This document shows positions 1 through 8,389 of a stretch of 64,000 nucleotides of DNA, one piece after another; the stretch's first letter is position 1, and each line of letters begins with the position of its first letter. Origin of the DNA: Victivallis vadensis (GTDB taxonomy: Bacteria; Verrucomicrobiota; Lentisphaeria; Victivallales; Victivallaceae); assembly GCF_003096415.1 (NCBI RefSeq), contig NZ_QEKH01000004.1:124001-188000 (forward strand), in the 5' to 3' direction. The position numbers were made by a program, and so were the translations under genes. The notes beneath the pieces are model-generated. The model saw only the letters and a program-made list of their open reading frames with translations. It was not told the DNA's origin and did no database searches.

Positions 1-1090
1 GGTCGAGGATCGCCTGTAACAGCCGTTTCGACTCCTCCGCGCGCTGCTTGGTTTCCTCCAGTTCCGTGACCTCGGTGGCCATGCCGATCAGCAGCTTCCG
101 CCCACCGGACTGAGTCACGATCCCTTTGATTCCGTGCAGATAATGCACCTTCCCCTGCGCATCGACCACCCGCTCGACGGACTCCAGGTTCCGCCCCGCC
201 TCCAACGCTTCACGGTCCGCCTTGCGGAACCGCTCGACATATTCGTGGCCGGGACCGAAAATCTCCGCATCCGTCCTGCCGGCGACCTCTTCGGGAGTGC
301 GGTTCAGGAGAGCGGCGTGGCTGCGGTTCGACAACAGATAGCGGAAACCATCCGACGCATCCTTGATGAAGATCGGACAGGGAAGCGTGTCGGCCATGAT
401 TTTCAACAGTTCATCGGTATCGCGGAACTTCCGTTCCCGCTCCCGCAGGTCCGTCACCTCCTGAATGCAGCCGACAATCCGGCGCTCCCCTTCCTCCGCG
501 ACCCCGCGGGCGCCGGCCTGCAGCCGGAAATAACGTGCGCCCCCCTTGCCGGCGCGGAAAGAGATTTCAATTTCCGGACTCCGTCCCTGCGTCAGCTCCT
601 GCCAGGAGGCTTCAAAGGAAGCAAGGTCCTCCGGATATACCCATTGCGACGGGGGAACCGCCTTTGAATCCTCCAACGGCCAGTTGCGGTTTGCCCCGGC
701 ACTGAGCGTCAGCTCCGATCCGTCCGCCCGGCAGCTGAAATAAGCCAGATTCGCCATTTTGGCGGTCTGCTCCAAGGTAAGGAGCGCCTGATTGCTCCGG
801 TCGCGCTCCAGATAAATGCGGCGCCGGAATTCCCGCTCGTCCTGCCGACGGCGGTGTATGGCGGCCCGAAAACGGATCATATAGACCACCATGCCGATCA
901 GCAAAAGGAAAAACAGCACGAAAAATCCAATGACCGCCTGACATTCCATCCGGTAATTCCGCCACAGAAAGGCCACATCGGTTGATACGGAGCCGGAAGA
1001 TTCGGCGGCCGACACGGCAAACGGCAGGAGAACTCCGGCCAAACAGCAAATCAGGGCTTTTCTCCCCCTGCTCCAACTTGAATCGGTCAT
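1..1090 (-). CDS. Membrane-anchored PAS-domain sensor protein (probable histidine kinase), 3' part off the window
   Basis: The first 363 codons are visible and the gene continues past the window edge. The protein starts with a signal-like hydrophobic stretch (about residues 12-28, ending FAVSAAES) and has a second membrane segment at about 51-72 (GFFVLFFLLLIGMVVYM). A first PAS-like domain spans about 110-215 (ends GCIQEVTDLRERER) and a second about 225-345 (PCPIFIKD, LLSNRSHAAL, ending IGMATEVTELEETKQRAEES). A helical linker follows, just where a dimerisation and kinase domain would normally begin, but that part is not visible. This is a read of the minus strand from the ATG at 1088-1090; GGAA-rich sequence lies upstream. 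The kinase call is inference; it could instead feed a GGDEF or methyl-accepting output domain. Confidence 0.8.
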   Translation of the reverse strand, partial: MTDSSWSRGRKALICCLAGVLLPFAVSAAESSGSVSTDVAFLWRNYRMECQAVIGFFVLFFLLLIGMVVYMIRFRAAIHRRRQDEREFRRRIYLERDRSNQALLTLEQTAKMANLAYFSCRADGSELTLSAGANRNWPLEDSKAVPPSQWVYPEDLASFEASWQELTQGRSPEIEISFRAGKGGARYFRLQAGARGVAEEGERRIVGCIQEVTDLRERERKFRDTDELLKIMADTLPCPIFIKDASDGFRYLLSNRSHAALLNRTPEEVAGRTDAEIFGPGHEYVERFRKADREALEAGRNLESVERVVDAQGKVHYLHGIKGIVTQSGGRKLLIGMATEVTELEETKQRAEESKRLLQAILD

Positions 1091-1266
1091 GCTTCCAAAA
1101 TTCCTTTTCCGGAAAGGGGGCGGCCTGATACCGGCGTTGTGCGGGGGGTATTGCATTGAGCTTCGGGAGAAAGGCGCAAGAAAAAACCTGTCCTGACCGC
1201 ACATCGTCGGCACTCCTCTCTGAAATAAAGCATCAATGTCAACAGGCATAAATTTCCAATTAATAT

Positions 1267-1295
1267 ATTATACCTCAGAGAGAGGTAAAAAGCAA
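1267..1295 (-). promoter_or_regulatory. Candidate sigma-70 promoter for the PAS sensor, with a palindrome in the spacer
   Basis: On the minus strand TTGCTT (1295-1290) and TATAAT (1272-1267) are separated by exactly 17 bp. A palindrome, TACCTC-5 bp-GAGGTA (1271-1287), fills most of the spacer and could be an operator. The predicted transcript would start near 1260, leaving a leader of about 170 nt before the ATG at 1090. In the rest of the 1091-1520 gap I see no gene. Confidence 0.45.
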
Positions 1296-1401
1296 CAAAC
1301 AAATATCCCCTTTCCCCAAAATAGAACAAAAAAATTCCATTATTTTCTCAAACCCCGCTTTTCCGCTTCATCACCCAGCCAAACCGATCGACAGGCGGTT
1401 A

Positions 1402-1425
1402 AGAGCTTATTCAGGGATAAGCTCT
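1402..1425. other. Perfect 9-bp inverted repeat (AGAGCTTAT / ATAAGCTCT) upstream of the HAD gene
   Basis: Arms 1402-1410 and 1417-1425 are exact reverse complements around a 6-nt loop. It sits about 25 bp before the HAD promoter -35 box. No T-tract follows, so an operator is more likely than a terminator. Confidence 0.5.
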
Positions 1426-1448
1426 AAGGAAAAGACGATATCGCTTTC

Positions 1449-1477
1449 TTGATTTTTTCAGGGAAAAGCACTATATT
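1449..1477 (+). promoter_or_regulatory. Sigma-70-type promoter of the HAD phosphatase gene
   Basis: TTGATT (1449-1454), a 17-bp spacer and TATATT (1472-1477) predict a start near 1484, giving a leader of about 37 nt to the ATG at 1521. Confidence 0.5.
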
Positions 1478-1520
1478 CTTATGGTTTTGCACAATAAAGA
1501 ATCACAGGAATTTTCAGTAC

Positions 1521-2189
1521 ATGCTCAAGGCCGTTTTGTTCGATTTCGACGGAACCGTCGGAAATACGCTGCCGCTCTGCATCGCCGCTTTCCAAAAGGC
1601 GATCACACCGCTTGCCGGACGGAGCTTTTCCGAACGGGAAATCGTCGCCACTTTCGGGCCGAGCGAGGAAGGTACCATCCGCGCGCTGATTCCGCAATTC
1701 TACGAGCAGGGCGTGGAAGGATATCTGCACTATTACCGCGAACTCCACTCCATGTGCCCGGCACCGTTCCCGGGCATTCCGGAGCTTCTGGGCGACCTGA
1801 AGAAATGGGGCGCCGCCGTCGCCCTCGTGACCGGCAAGGGAGCCCGCAGCTGCCGGATATCGCTCGAACGCTATGGAATCGCGGAATACTTCGACGCCGT
1901 CGAAACCGGTTCGCCCGCCGGTCCGGTAAAGCCGGAGGGCATCCGGGCGGTATTGGAGAAATTCCGCCTCGCCCCGGCGGAAGCCCTCTACATCGGCGAC
2001 ACTGCAAGCGATATCACCGCCTGCCGGAGTGTCGGCGTTCCGGCAGCGGCCGCCGCATGGGCGCAGACCGCGGAACTGTCCGAGCTTCGCCGGAACCGGC
2101 CCGACCTGCTCTTCACCACCGTTGCGGAGCTGCACGCCTACCTTCAAAAACAGCTTTCCGGGGATTCGGCCGGAAAAACGGAAGAATAG
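1521..2189 (+). CDS. HAD-superfamily phosphatase (phosphoglycolate phosphatase/PpaX-like)
   Basis: A 222-residue protein with all HAD motifs. Motif I is FDFDGTVGN (residues about 6-14, nucleophile Asp and general-acid Asp), motif II is LVTGKG, motif III is the Lys in VKPEG, and motif IV is IGDTASD. A helical cap between motifs I and II places it in the phosphoglycolate phosphatase-like subfamily, so a small phosphorylated metabolite or pyrophosphate is the likely substrate; the exact one cannot be read from sequence. The start chosen is the ATG after AGGAA at 1521; a longer reading from 1449 would begin at the promoter -35 box. Its 3' end overlaps the convergent gene at 2144-3181 by 46 bp. 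Confidence 0.88.
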   Translation: MLKAVLFDFDGTVGNTLPLCIAAFQKAITPLAGRSFSEREIVATFGPSEEGTIRALIPQFYEQGVEGYLHYYRELHSMCPAPFPGIPELLGDLKKWGAAVALVTGKGARSCRISLERYGIAEYFDAVETGSPAGPVKPEGIRAVLEKFRLAPAEALYIGDTASDITACRSVGVPAAAAAWAQTAELSELRRNRPDLLFTTVAELHAYLQKQLSGDSAGKTEE

Positions 2190-3181
2190 CCCGCTTCGGC
2201 CATCAGCTCCGCCATCAGGCGCAGCCGTTCGAGATGGTCGGACAGGCAGCGGGCGTAGAAAGGATAGCAGTACTGCTCATGGCTGCCGAGGTTGACCAGT
2301 TCCTTGCCGGGCGTCGCGGCAATCCGGGCGACCGTCTCCCGGATCCCGGACTGCGTCAGCAGATTGCTGAAAAATTCCACCGGGATTTCCAGCCACCGGT
2401 TCCCGGAGTCGAAGCGCGCGAACCACTCCCGGCCCGTCCGCTCACGCAGGTTGCGCCAGTACGGTTCGCTCCGGGTGAAACAGCGCATCCCCTGTTCGCG
2501 CAGGAACCGGCGCGCCGCCGGGTCCGCCACGTCGAAAAAGTGGACCAGCACCGGCGGAATCAGCGTCTGTTCCCCGGCGAAGCGCCGGATCTCGGCGGCA
2601 ACGCGCATGTAATGTTCCGGGAGCTTCTCCGGGTAAGCCGCGCCGTAGGGATGTTCCGGAAATTCGCAGTCGGCGTGGAAGGCCAGCCGAAGCCAGCCGG
2701 AATTCTCCTCCCACTCTCCCCGGAACCGGTCCGGAAATCCGGAGAGCCGGAAGGGCTGATGCGCGTTTTCGTAAAAGCAGTTCAAGGTGAACTTCGTGCC
2801 GAACTCCCGGTGGATCTCCCGCAGCGCGGCCAGATAAAAGGAGTCGAAAAGGCTCCGCCGGTTCTCCACGGCAAGCTCGCGAAAGAAAAAGGCGTTGTCG
2901 TCGATGAAGAAGTTGTACCGCCTGCGGGAATTCCGGTCGTAATACGGCGTGACCGACAGCCGTTCGCCGCCGGCCTCCGCCGTGATCTCCTGAAGCTGTT
3001 CCGTCAGCAGCACCGGGGCGGCAAAAAATTCGCCGTCCCGCCGCGCTTCGGCGCCGTTCACCGTAATCCGCCGGTCACGCGGCCCCCTGCCCCGCACCGT
3101 GATCCGCAGTCCCTTCGCCGTTTCAGCGCCGTGTGAATGGTTCAGCAGCTCGCCGTCACCGGGAAAATCGATTCCGAACAT
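2144..3181 (-). CDS. Unknown protein, possibly a deacetylase-like or amidohydrolase-like barrel enzyme
   Basis: A 345-residue protein that I do not recognise with certainty. It has no signal peptide. An N-terminal beta-rich part (about 1-95) is followed by a section with FFIDDNAFFFREL, LNCFYENAHQ, LAFHADCEFPEHPY, PPVLVHFFDV and SHEQYCYPFY. The scattered Asp, His and Glu in strand-like contexts suggest a metal-dependent (beta/alpha) barrel like polysaccharide deacetylases, but the canonical motifs are not clear. GGAGG lies 10 nt before the ATG. It is the last gene of the minus block and follows the metallophosphoesterase by 85 bp, so it may belong with that glycan-processing set. Confidence 0.7.
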   Translation of the reverse strand: MFGIDFPGDGELLNHSHGAETAKGLRITVRGRGPRDRRITVNGAEARRDGEFFAAPVLLTEQLQEITAEAGGERLSVTPYYDRNSRRRYNFFIDDNAFFFRELAVENRRSLFDSFYLAALREIHREFGTKFTLNCFYENAHQPFRLSGFPDRFRGEWEENSGWLRLAFHADCEFPEHPYGAAYPEKLPEHYMRVAAEIRRFAGEQTLIPPVLVHFFDVADPAARRFLREQGMRCFTRSEPYWRNLRERTGREWFARFDSGNRWLEIPVEFFSNLLTQSGIRETVARIAATPGKELVNLGSHEQYCYPFYARCLSDHLERLRLMAELMAEAGYSSVFPAESPESCF

Positions 3182-3266
3182 GATCCGTCATCCTCCGCTC
3201 CCGGTAATATAGCCGGAACGGGCCGCATTGCAAGGGTGCATCTGAAACTTATTTCAGCAGTTCCGG

Positions 3267-4565
3267 TCAGAACTGAAACTCGGCGCTGATCGCACTGCCG
3301 CGCTTCCCGAAAGACTCGCACGGACGGATTTCGACGCGGTAGCGGGTTCCGGGCCGGAATCTGCCGGGCGGCAGCGCGAACGCCGGATTCTCCGCCATCC
3401 TGTCGATGCCGCGGTAATAATCGGTCATGCAGTTCAGCTCGAAACTTTTGCCGGACTTGCCGTCTGCTTCGAGCGGGATGAACTTCATCGCGTAGCCATG
3501 CACGAAATCGTCGTGAACCGCCGCCGGGAACGCGATCACCGGCTTGCCCTCCTTCGTCCCGGAAAACTTGATCCCGGCTTCGCTTCCGGCCGGAAATTCG
3601 GGAGCTTTCCGGGAATCCCGCCGCGCCGCCGTGTAAGTGAAGTTCTCCTTCGACAGCGGCAGTTCGAGCCGCCAGCGTCTGCCGGGCTTGATCTCCCGGC
3701 CGCAATCCAGCGCCATGCGGATGATGTCGATATGATCGGCGTACACATCCACGAACAGCATCTGCGGATACTTCCAGGTGTCGTGCAGCTGTTTCACGTT
3801 GGCGTAATTGCCGCGGCTCAAATAACACAGCGACGAGGTGTTGACCATCGTGAACTCGTCCTGGAATATCGACCGCTCATCCTGCAGCGGATGGTGGGTG
3901 TGCCCGGAGAAATGCACCAGATCCGGCAGTTTGAAATCCCAGACCTTCTTCAGCGAATCGCTGCCCCACTGCCCGCTCTCGGCGACCGTGCCGGAAAGCG
4001 GGTGATGGCTGAATGCGAAAATCGGCTTCCCCGCCGCGCGTTTCCGGGCGGAGGCGACCGCTTCTTTCACAAACTTCTCCGCCCCCTCCTTATAGGTGTT
4101 CTGATTCATCCCCTCCGGTGAAATTGCGATGAAATCGTAGCCGCCGATCACCCGGTGAACATTTGCGTCGGCCGGAAGCCCGAATGCCTTGGCAAACGCG
4201 GCGATCTTCTTTTTCGGATCGTCCTGCGGCGGTGCAAATTCATGGTTCCCCATGATCGAAATCAGTTCCGGCTTTTTCTCGCCGAACACCGAATCGAACG
4301 CCTCCAGAAAGTTATAAAACACCTCCGCGTCGCCGCGTTCCGCGAGGTCGCCGCCGAGCACGACCACATCCACGCCGCGCTGCCGCAGCAGTTCAAAGCC
4401 CCGGCGGGCGTTCTTCAATCCCCAGCTGTCCTTGCTTTTGGGGCATTGGGCGTCGGACAGAATGCCGATACGCAGCTCAGGTTCGGCGGGAGCCGCCGCC
4501 GCATTTCCGTACAGCAGAAACGACATGGCGACTCCGCATGCGAAACGGGAAAAAAACTTGACCAT
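3267..4565 (-). CDS. Secreted calcineurin-like metallophosphoesterase
   Basis: A 432-residue protein. The signal peptide is at about 1-25 (basic start, hydrophobic core, AAAAPAEP cleavage region). The metallophosphoesterase motifs occur in order: GILSDAQ, VVLGGDLAERGD, IMGNHEF, FSHHPLSG and SGHTHHPLQ. These supply the Asp, Asn and His ligands of a dinuclear metal site. A C-terminal beta-rich part of about 150 residues follows and may bind substrate. It probably acts outside the cytoplasmic membrane on a phosphoester. The start at 4565 has GGAG 8 nt upstream; a longer reading to 4652 would lose the signal peptide position. It lies 50 bp downstream of the pseudopilin gene on the same strand. 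Confidence 0.88.
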   Translation of the reverse strand: MVKFFSRFACGVAMSFLLYGNAAAAPAEPELRIGILSDAQCPKSKDSWGLKNARRGFELLRQRGVDVVVLGGDLAERGDAEVFYNFLEAFDSVFGEKKPELISIMGNHEFAPPQDDPKKKIAAFAKAFGLPADANVHRVIGGYDFIAISPEGMNQNTYKEGAEKFVKEAVASARKRAAGKPIFAFSHHPLSGTVAESGQWGSDSLKKVWDFKLPDLVHFSGHTHHPLQDERSIFQDEFTMVNTSSLCYLSRGNYANVKQLHDTWKYPQMLFVDVYADHIDIIRMALDCGREIKPGRRWRLELPLSKENFTYTAARRDSRKAPEFPAGSEAGIKFSGTKEGKPVIAFPAAVHDDFVHGYAMKFIPLEADGKSGKSFELNCMTDYYRGIDRMAENPAFALPPGRFRPGTRYRVEIRPCESFGKRGSAISAEFQF

Positions 4566-4615
4566 CAGAAACTCCTTAATTATCGGTTGAAACAATCCGC
4601 CGCCCGGCCTTTCGG

Positions 4616-5338
4616 TCACTGCACCTTTGCGCCGGCCGCATTGTAGACCCACGGGAACTTGTACGTCTGGATATATTCAAACGCCCCTCCGCTGCGCACC
4701 GAACCGTCACAGAACGCGGCGTTCGCCCGTCCTCCGTGCCGCAGAAAAGCCGAAGTGGAATTCGTGCCGATTTCCATATACTGCATCCCGTCGCTCTGGC
4801 TGCCGTCGGCGAGCACCACGGTGTTGCTCGGCGATTTCAACGGAACCATATCCGTCGCCTTCTGGCCGATCCTTCCACGTTTATACGGATTGAAGCGGTT
4901 CCAGTAACCGGCCAGCCACAGGTTCATCCCGTAAGTCTGTTTCGCGTAAACCTCCCAGGTCTCCCAGCCGGAAATCGACTCCCGCCAGGTGCTCGGACAG
5001 CGGTACTTTCTGTAATCGGCATATTTACTCGGAAAAATCCCTCCCTCCACCAGAAACGAACTCAACCAGCTTCCCCCCCAGTTCGGCCCGATCGCCGGCG
5101 GAAAATAGTCGTTGAACGCATCGGCATAGAACGTCAATCCCGTGGAACAGGTTTTAAGATTGTTGATACATTGGGTCGCCCGCGCTTTCTCCCGCGCCTG
5201 ATTCAATGCCGGAAGCAGCATCGAAGCGAGAATCGCGATAATCGCTATTACCACGAGCAGCTCAATCAGGGTGAATTTTGCAATATAACGGGAGATTGTC
5301 TTGGATTCCTGTCTTTTGTTTTGCGACGTATTATTCAT
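4616..5338 (-). CDS. Type II secretion/pilin-like secreted protein with prepilin N-terminus and H-X9-DG C-terminus
   Basis: A 240-residue protein. After a short basic leader comes the prepilin site [19 protein letters not shown] with Glu at +5, then [18 protein letters not shown], the helix typical of this family. The C-terminus carries [12 protein letters not shown] (H-X9-DG), as in DUF1559-type pseudopilin-like proteins, which are expanded in Planctomycetes and Lentisphaerae. Prepilin peptidase should cleave before Phe; the product is probably a surface or secretion-pseudopilus subunit, but its role is unknown. The ATG at 5338 is preferred because GGAGGT lies 5 nt before it; another in-frame ATG is at 5350. 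A possible LacI-operator-like sequence lies upstream (5390-5408). Confidence 0.88.
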   Translation of the reverse strand: MNNTSQNKRQESKTISRYIAKFTLIELLVVIAIIAILASMLLPALNQAREKARATQCINNLKTCSTGLTFYADAFNDYFPPAIGPNWGGSWLSSFLVEGGIFPSKYADYRKYRCPSTWRESISGWETWEVYAKQTYGMNLWLAGYWNRFNPYKRGRIGQKATDMVPLKSPSNTVVLADGSQSDGMQYMEIGTNSTSAFLRHGGRANAAFCDGSVRSGGAFEYIQTYKFPWVYNAAGAKVQ

Positions 5339-5389
5339 TTCTACCTCCATGATTAGTGGGTTATGCTTATTTCAACGGCCATTACAGGC

Positions 5390-5408
5390 AATCACGCAAA
5401 CCTTTTGC
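5390..5408. promoter_or_regulatory. Possible LacI-type operator upstream of the pseudopilin gene
   Basis: AATCACGCAAAC at 5390-5401 is identical over 12 bp to the left part of the operator-like site at 12838-12849, and is followed by TTTTGCT (12838 site: TTTTCT). A perfect palindrome TTGCGCAA lies next to it at 5409-5416. The second half-site is imperfect, so regulation by the same LacI protein is only a suggestion. Confidence 0.3.
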
Positions 5409-5451
5409 TTGCGCAAATCCTCATTTATGTATCTGCCTGCCTGAAAGCTGC

Positions 5452-5515
5452 GGGCGATTTGAAAGCGGAGATGAATCTCCGCACTCCAAAGACGCTTCGC
5501 GTCGGAGAATCGCCC
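5452..5515. repeat. Short copy of the dispersed palindromic repeat (copy C)
   Basis: It contains the core GCGGAGAT-GA-ATCTCCGC (5465-5482), then ACTCCAAA and the hairpin GACGC-TTC-GCGTC (5491-5503), all shared with the ends of the long repeats at 24.2 and 37.0 kb. In this copy the left palindrome arm is truncated and the unit is enclosed by GGGCGATT (5452-5459) and AATCGCCC (5508-5515). It lies just beyond the 3' end of the PHP gene. Confidence 0.75.
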
Positions 5516-5544
5516 CTCCGGAGCACGGAATCCGCAGAGGCGGC

Positions 5545-8379
5545 TTATCGCAGTTTCATGCTTTCGCGTTCCTCCAGTTCAAAGCTCTCCGGGGGTCTCG
5601 GCGGCGCGGCGGGATACGGAGCCGGAGCCGTTTCCGAGGCCCGGATCAATCCGGCGGCATCGAATCCTTTCAGCGCCTCCGCCAGCCGTTTCCCGAACCG
5701 CTCCGGCGTCTCCGGGTCGAGCAGCGCCGCCGCCACCTGACGGCATACGGCGGGATCTCCGTAAGCCGGCTCCGGCATCAGCGGGTCGATCATCGCGGAA
5801 CGCCCCGCCCGGACCGCCTCCGCCAACGCCTTGCCCGAAAATTCCGGGGCGTGCGCCACTGTGCAGTTATAGTATCCGAAAATCCCCTGATGCGTGTCGG
5901 TGCTGCCGGTCACCGCCGGGACCTTGCCGCGTCCCGATTTCCGCCACTTTTCCAGATACTCCACCCGGCGCTCGACCGCGTCCAGCCCCGCGAGGGAAAT
6001 ATCCCCGTACCACAGCTCCGAAAAACCGGTCCCGTAGGTCATCGGGTGATTCAGCTGCACGACCGCACCGAACCCGTCCGCCTGCTCGCGGATCGATTTC
6101 CACGAGAAGCGCTCATCGAGCCGGCGCGGAATCGGATAGACGTTGAGGTGATAGCGCGGCGTCATCGTGATCTCCTGCCCCGCGAACAACCACAGACCGC
6201 AGCCGTTCCGGCGCATGTTCTCCATCAGCCGCAGCGCCCCGGCGACTTCGTCGTGGTCGCTGATCACCAGGAAGTCGAACCCGGCGGCGGGCGCTTCCGC
6301 CAGCAGTCCGGCGGGCGTGGACTGGCCGTCGGAGAAGATCGTGTGCGTATGCACGTCGCCGGTGCGCAGTTCACGGGCCGCCTCGGCGTCCTCCGGGCGC
6401 GGCGCGGGCATCGCGGCGGCGCGCAGCCGGGCGAAACGTTCCGCCGCGCGCCGGGTCAGCGGCTTCCCGGCGAGGATGAATTCCGCAAAGGATTTTCCCA
6501 GTTCGCGATTGCCGTAACCGCACCGGATCACATCCGCGCCACGGCGCACGATCAGGAAATCGTTCGGCAACCCGTTGCGGCTGTGCCAGAACCACGCGAT
6601 TTCCGGGTAGTCGGGAGTGCCCGCGATCAGGCAGTGGCCGAACCGGTCCTTTTCCGCGAACGGAATCACCGGCAGCCCCCGTTCCGATGCGAAATCGAGC
6701 AATCGTTTCCTCATCGGCTCCGGCGCGTCCGGCATCACGACCACCGCGTCGGCCGGATGGCGGAACGCCTCCTCCGGCGTGAGGCGGAACACATGGCGGG
6801 GACGGCTGGAAGCGTAGAGCGACAACAGCCTCCCGGTCTCCATATCGCTTCGCAGCCCGTCGCCGAGCAGGTGACCGCGCCCGGCGTACACGGCATCCGC
6901 CCCGGCGACTTCGGGAGCGGCGAAGGGCGTGCAGTAGGCCGTCATCTCTCCGACCAGCCTTTCCGCATCCGCGACGCTGTCGCAGCAGTAAAGTTCGGCG
7001 TTCACGCAGGGGATGTTGCCCCACGGCATCGAAACCGCACTGAAGATCCGTTCATTCGGACGGCCTCCCCGGCTGTACGCGACGTTGAGCTGCGCCTCGA
7101 AGCCGCGCGTCAGCTCCAGATAGCGGTATTTCGCGGGAATATCCGCCGGAAGCGGCCGGTCCTCAAGCAGCGCCAGCCGGGCTTCGCACTCCGCGATCGC
7201 CTCCGCCACCCGGCCGCCGTTCATGCTGCCGGGCGTGGCGGCGAGCCGCAGAAATTCGATCCCGGAGACCAGTTTCAGGTATCCGGCGGCGCGCCACGGC
7301 GTCAGCTCCGCCCACCGGACCGCGCCGACTTTCCGAAGCAGACCGGCGATCTGCGCGGCGTTGCGCACCACCGTGCCGTAAGGCTTCCCGCCGACATATC
7401 CGGTGAATACGAAGCGCAGCCCGACGGAGCCGAGCCCGGAAAGCTCCGCCAGCGTCACCGTTTCCGTGCCCGGCGGAATCATTTCGCGGCGCAGTTCCCG
7501 GCCGGAAAGGTCCTGAACCGAGAGTTCGGCGCGTTCCAGAAATTCCGGCAGTTCCGGCGCTATCGTCAAGGTCTCCTGCTGTGCCAGGCGGGGGACTTCC
7601 GGGCTCCACACCGCCGCCAGCGAGCGCTCCGGGTTGTCGGCGTCGCTCCGGCAGAGCCGGAAGAGCGGATAGTCCGCCGCCGAGGCGCTGGGCTGCACCG
7701 CCCGGCCGATCGAAACCTTGCGCGGCGGCAGCGCCTTCCCGTCGCGGCGGTCGTAATCGTTGCAGTTGAACTGCATCCGGAACAATCCCTCATTTGCCAG
7801 GTCATAGTCGCCGAATGCACGGTAAGGGATCAGCAGCCTGATCCGGTAGCCCCCGCCGGTGCGTTCGCCGGAAGCGCGGTACGGGATATCCGGCCCGTAG
7901 GCGCTGTCGTAGAGGGTGAAACTGCGGAGCTTCCCCGCCGCGTCCGGCGGCGACAGGATCAACTGGAACCGTTCAAATGCAAGTGTGCCGTTGCCGAATT
8001 TCCTCCCCTCCGGCGCGGCGATGAACAGCTCCACGCTGTCCTGCATCCACAGGTCGACGTTCTTCTCCTTGTCGTTGACCACGTCGGAATCCGTCACGTC
8101 GAAGAAGAAGCAAAGCCCGTCCCGGTTCCAGCCGAAGGTGACCCGCGCGGAAAAATCCTCCCTGCCGCGCCACTGTTCCGCCCGCGTGAACTGCTCCGGC
8201 CGCTCGAATACGAGGGTCTGGGCGTTCTCCGGGGGCTGAAGCCGTTCCGTATAGTCGTCCGGCACCTGAAGGCAGGTCACAGCGGCGGGAGGCCGTTCCA
8301 TATTTTTTCCCCTTTCCGAATTGTCCGCCGCCAGAGTCAGGGCGGCGGAGAACAGCAGCGCGTTCATCCAACCTTTCAT
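5545..8379 (-). CDS. Secreted CBM9-like domain / PHP-domain metal-dependent hydrolase
   Basis: A 944-residue protein. The signal peptide is at 1-18 (MKGWMNALLFSAALTLAA). An N-terminal CBM9-like beta sandwich covers about 40-210 (ARVTFGWNRDGLCFFFDVTD, DSVELFIAAPEG, RIRLLIPYRAFG). A long middle part is not recognised. The PHP-type domain starts near residue 670: VHTHTIFSDG, then VISDHDEV (about 709), LNHPMTY and a late STDTHQG. These match the metal ligands of the PHP family. PHP domains hydrolyse phosphoesters or related bonds; with a carbohydrate-binding module and secretion the target is probably a surface or dietary glycan derivative. The ATG at 8379 has GAGGAA upstream and lies 10 bp after the GH gene, so the two are cotranscribed. 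Confidence 0.85.
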   Translation of the reverse strand: MKGWMNALLFSAALTLAADNSERGKNMERPPAAVTCLQVPDDYTERLQPPENAQTLVFERPEQFTRAEQWRGREDFSARVTFGWNRDGLCFFFDVTDSDVVNDKEKNVDLWMQDSVELFIAAPEGRKFGNGTLAFERFQLILSPPDAAGKLRSFTLYDSAYGPDIPYRASGERTGGGYRIRLLIPYRAFGDYDLANEGLFRMQFNCNDYDRRDGKALPPRKVSIGRAVQPSASAADYPLFRLCRSDADNPERSLAAVWSPEVPRLAQQETLTIAPELPEFLERAELSVQDLSGRELRREMIPPGTETVTLAELSGLGSVGLRFVFTGYVGGKPYGTVVRNAAQIAGLLRKVGAVRWAELTPWRAAGYLKLVSGIEFLRLAATPGSMNGGRVAEAIAECEARLALLEDRPLPADIPAKYRYLELTRGFEAQLNVAYSRGGRPNERIFSAVSMPWGNIPCVNAELYCCDSVADAERLVGEMTAYCTPFAAPEVAGADAVYAGRGHLLGDGLRSDMETGRLLSLYASSRPRHVFRLTPEEAFRHPADAVVVMPDAPEPMRKRLLDFASERGLPVIPFAEKDRFGHCLIAGTPDYPEIAWFWHSRNGLPNDFLIVRRGADVIRCGYGNRELGKSFAEFILAGKPLTRRAAERFARLRAAAMPAPRPEDAEAARELRTGDVHTHTIFSDGQSTPAGLLAEAPAAGFDFLVISDHDEVAGALRLMENMRRNGCGLWLFAGQEITMTPRYHLNVYPIPRRLDERFSWKSIREQADGFGAVVQLNHPMTYGTGFSELWYGDISLAGLDAVERRVEYLEKWRKSGRGKVPAVTGSTDTHQGIFGYYNCTVAHAPEFSGKALAEAVRAGRSAMIDPLMPEPAYGDPAVCRQVAAALLDPETPERFGKRLAEALKGFDAAGLIRASETAPAPYPAAPPRPPESFELEERESMKLR

Positions 8380-8389
8380 TTCAACTTCC

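Noticed and set aside
1087-1329. 80-codon minus ORF upstream of the PAS sensor
   Set aside because: It crosses the predicted promoter and ends in another frame of the sensor start; it has no recognisable pattern.
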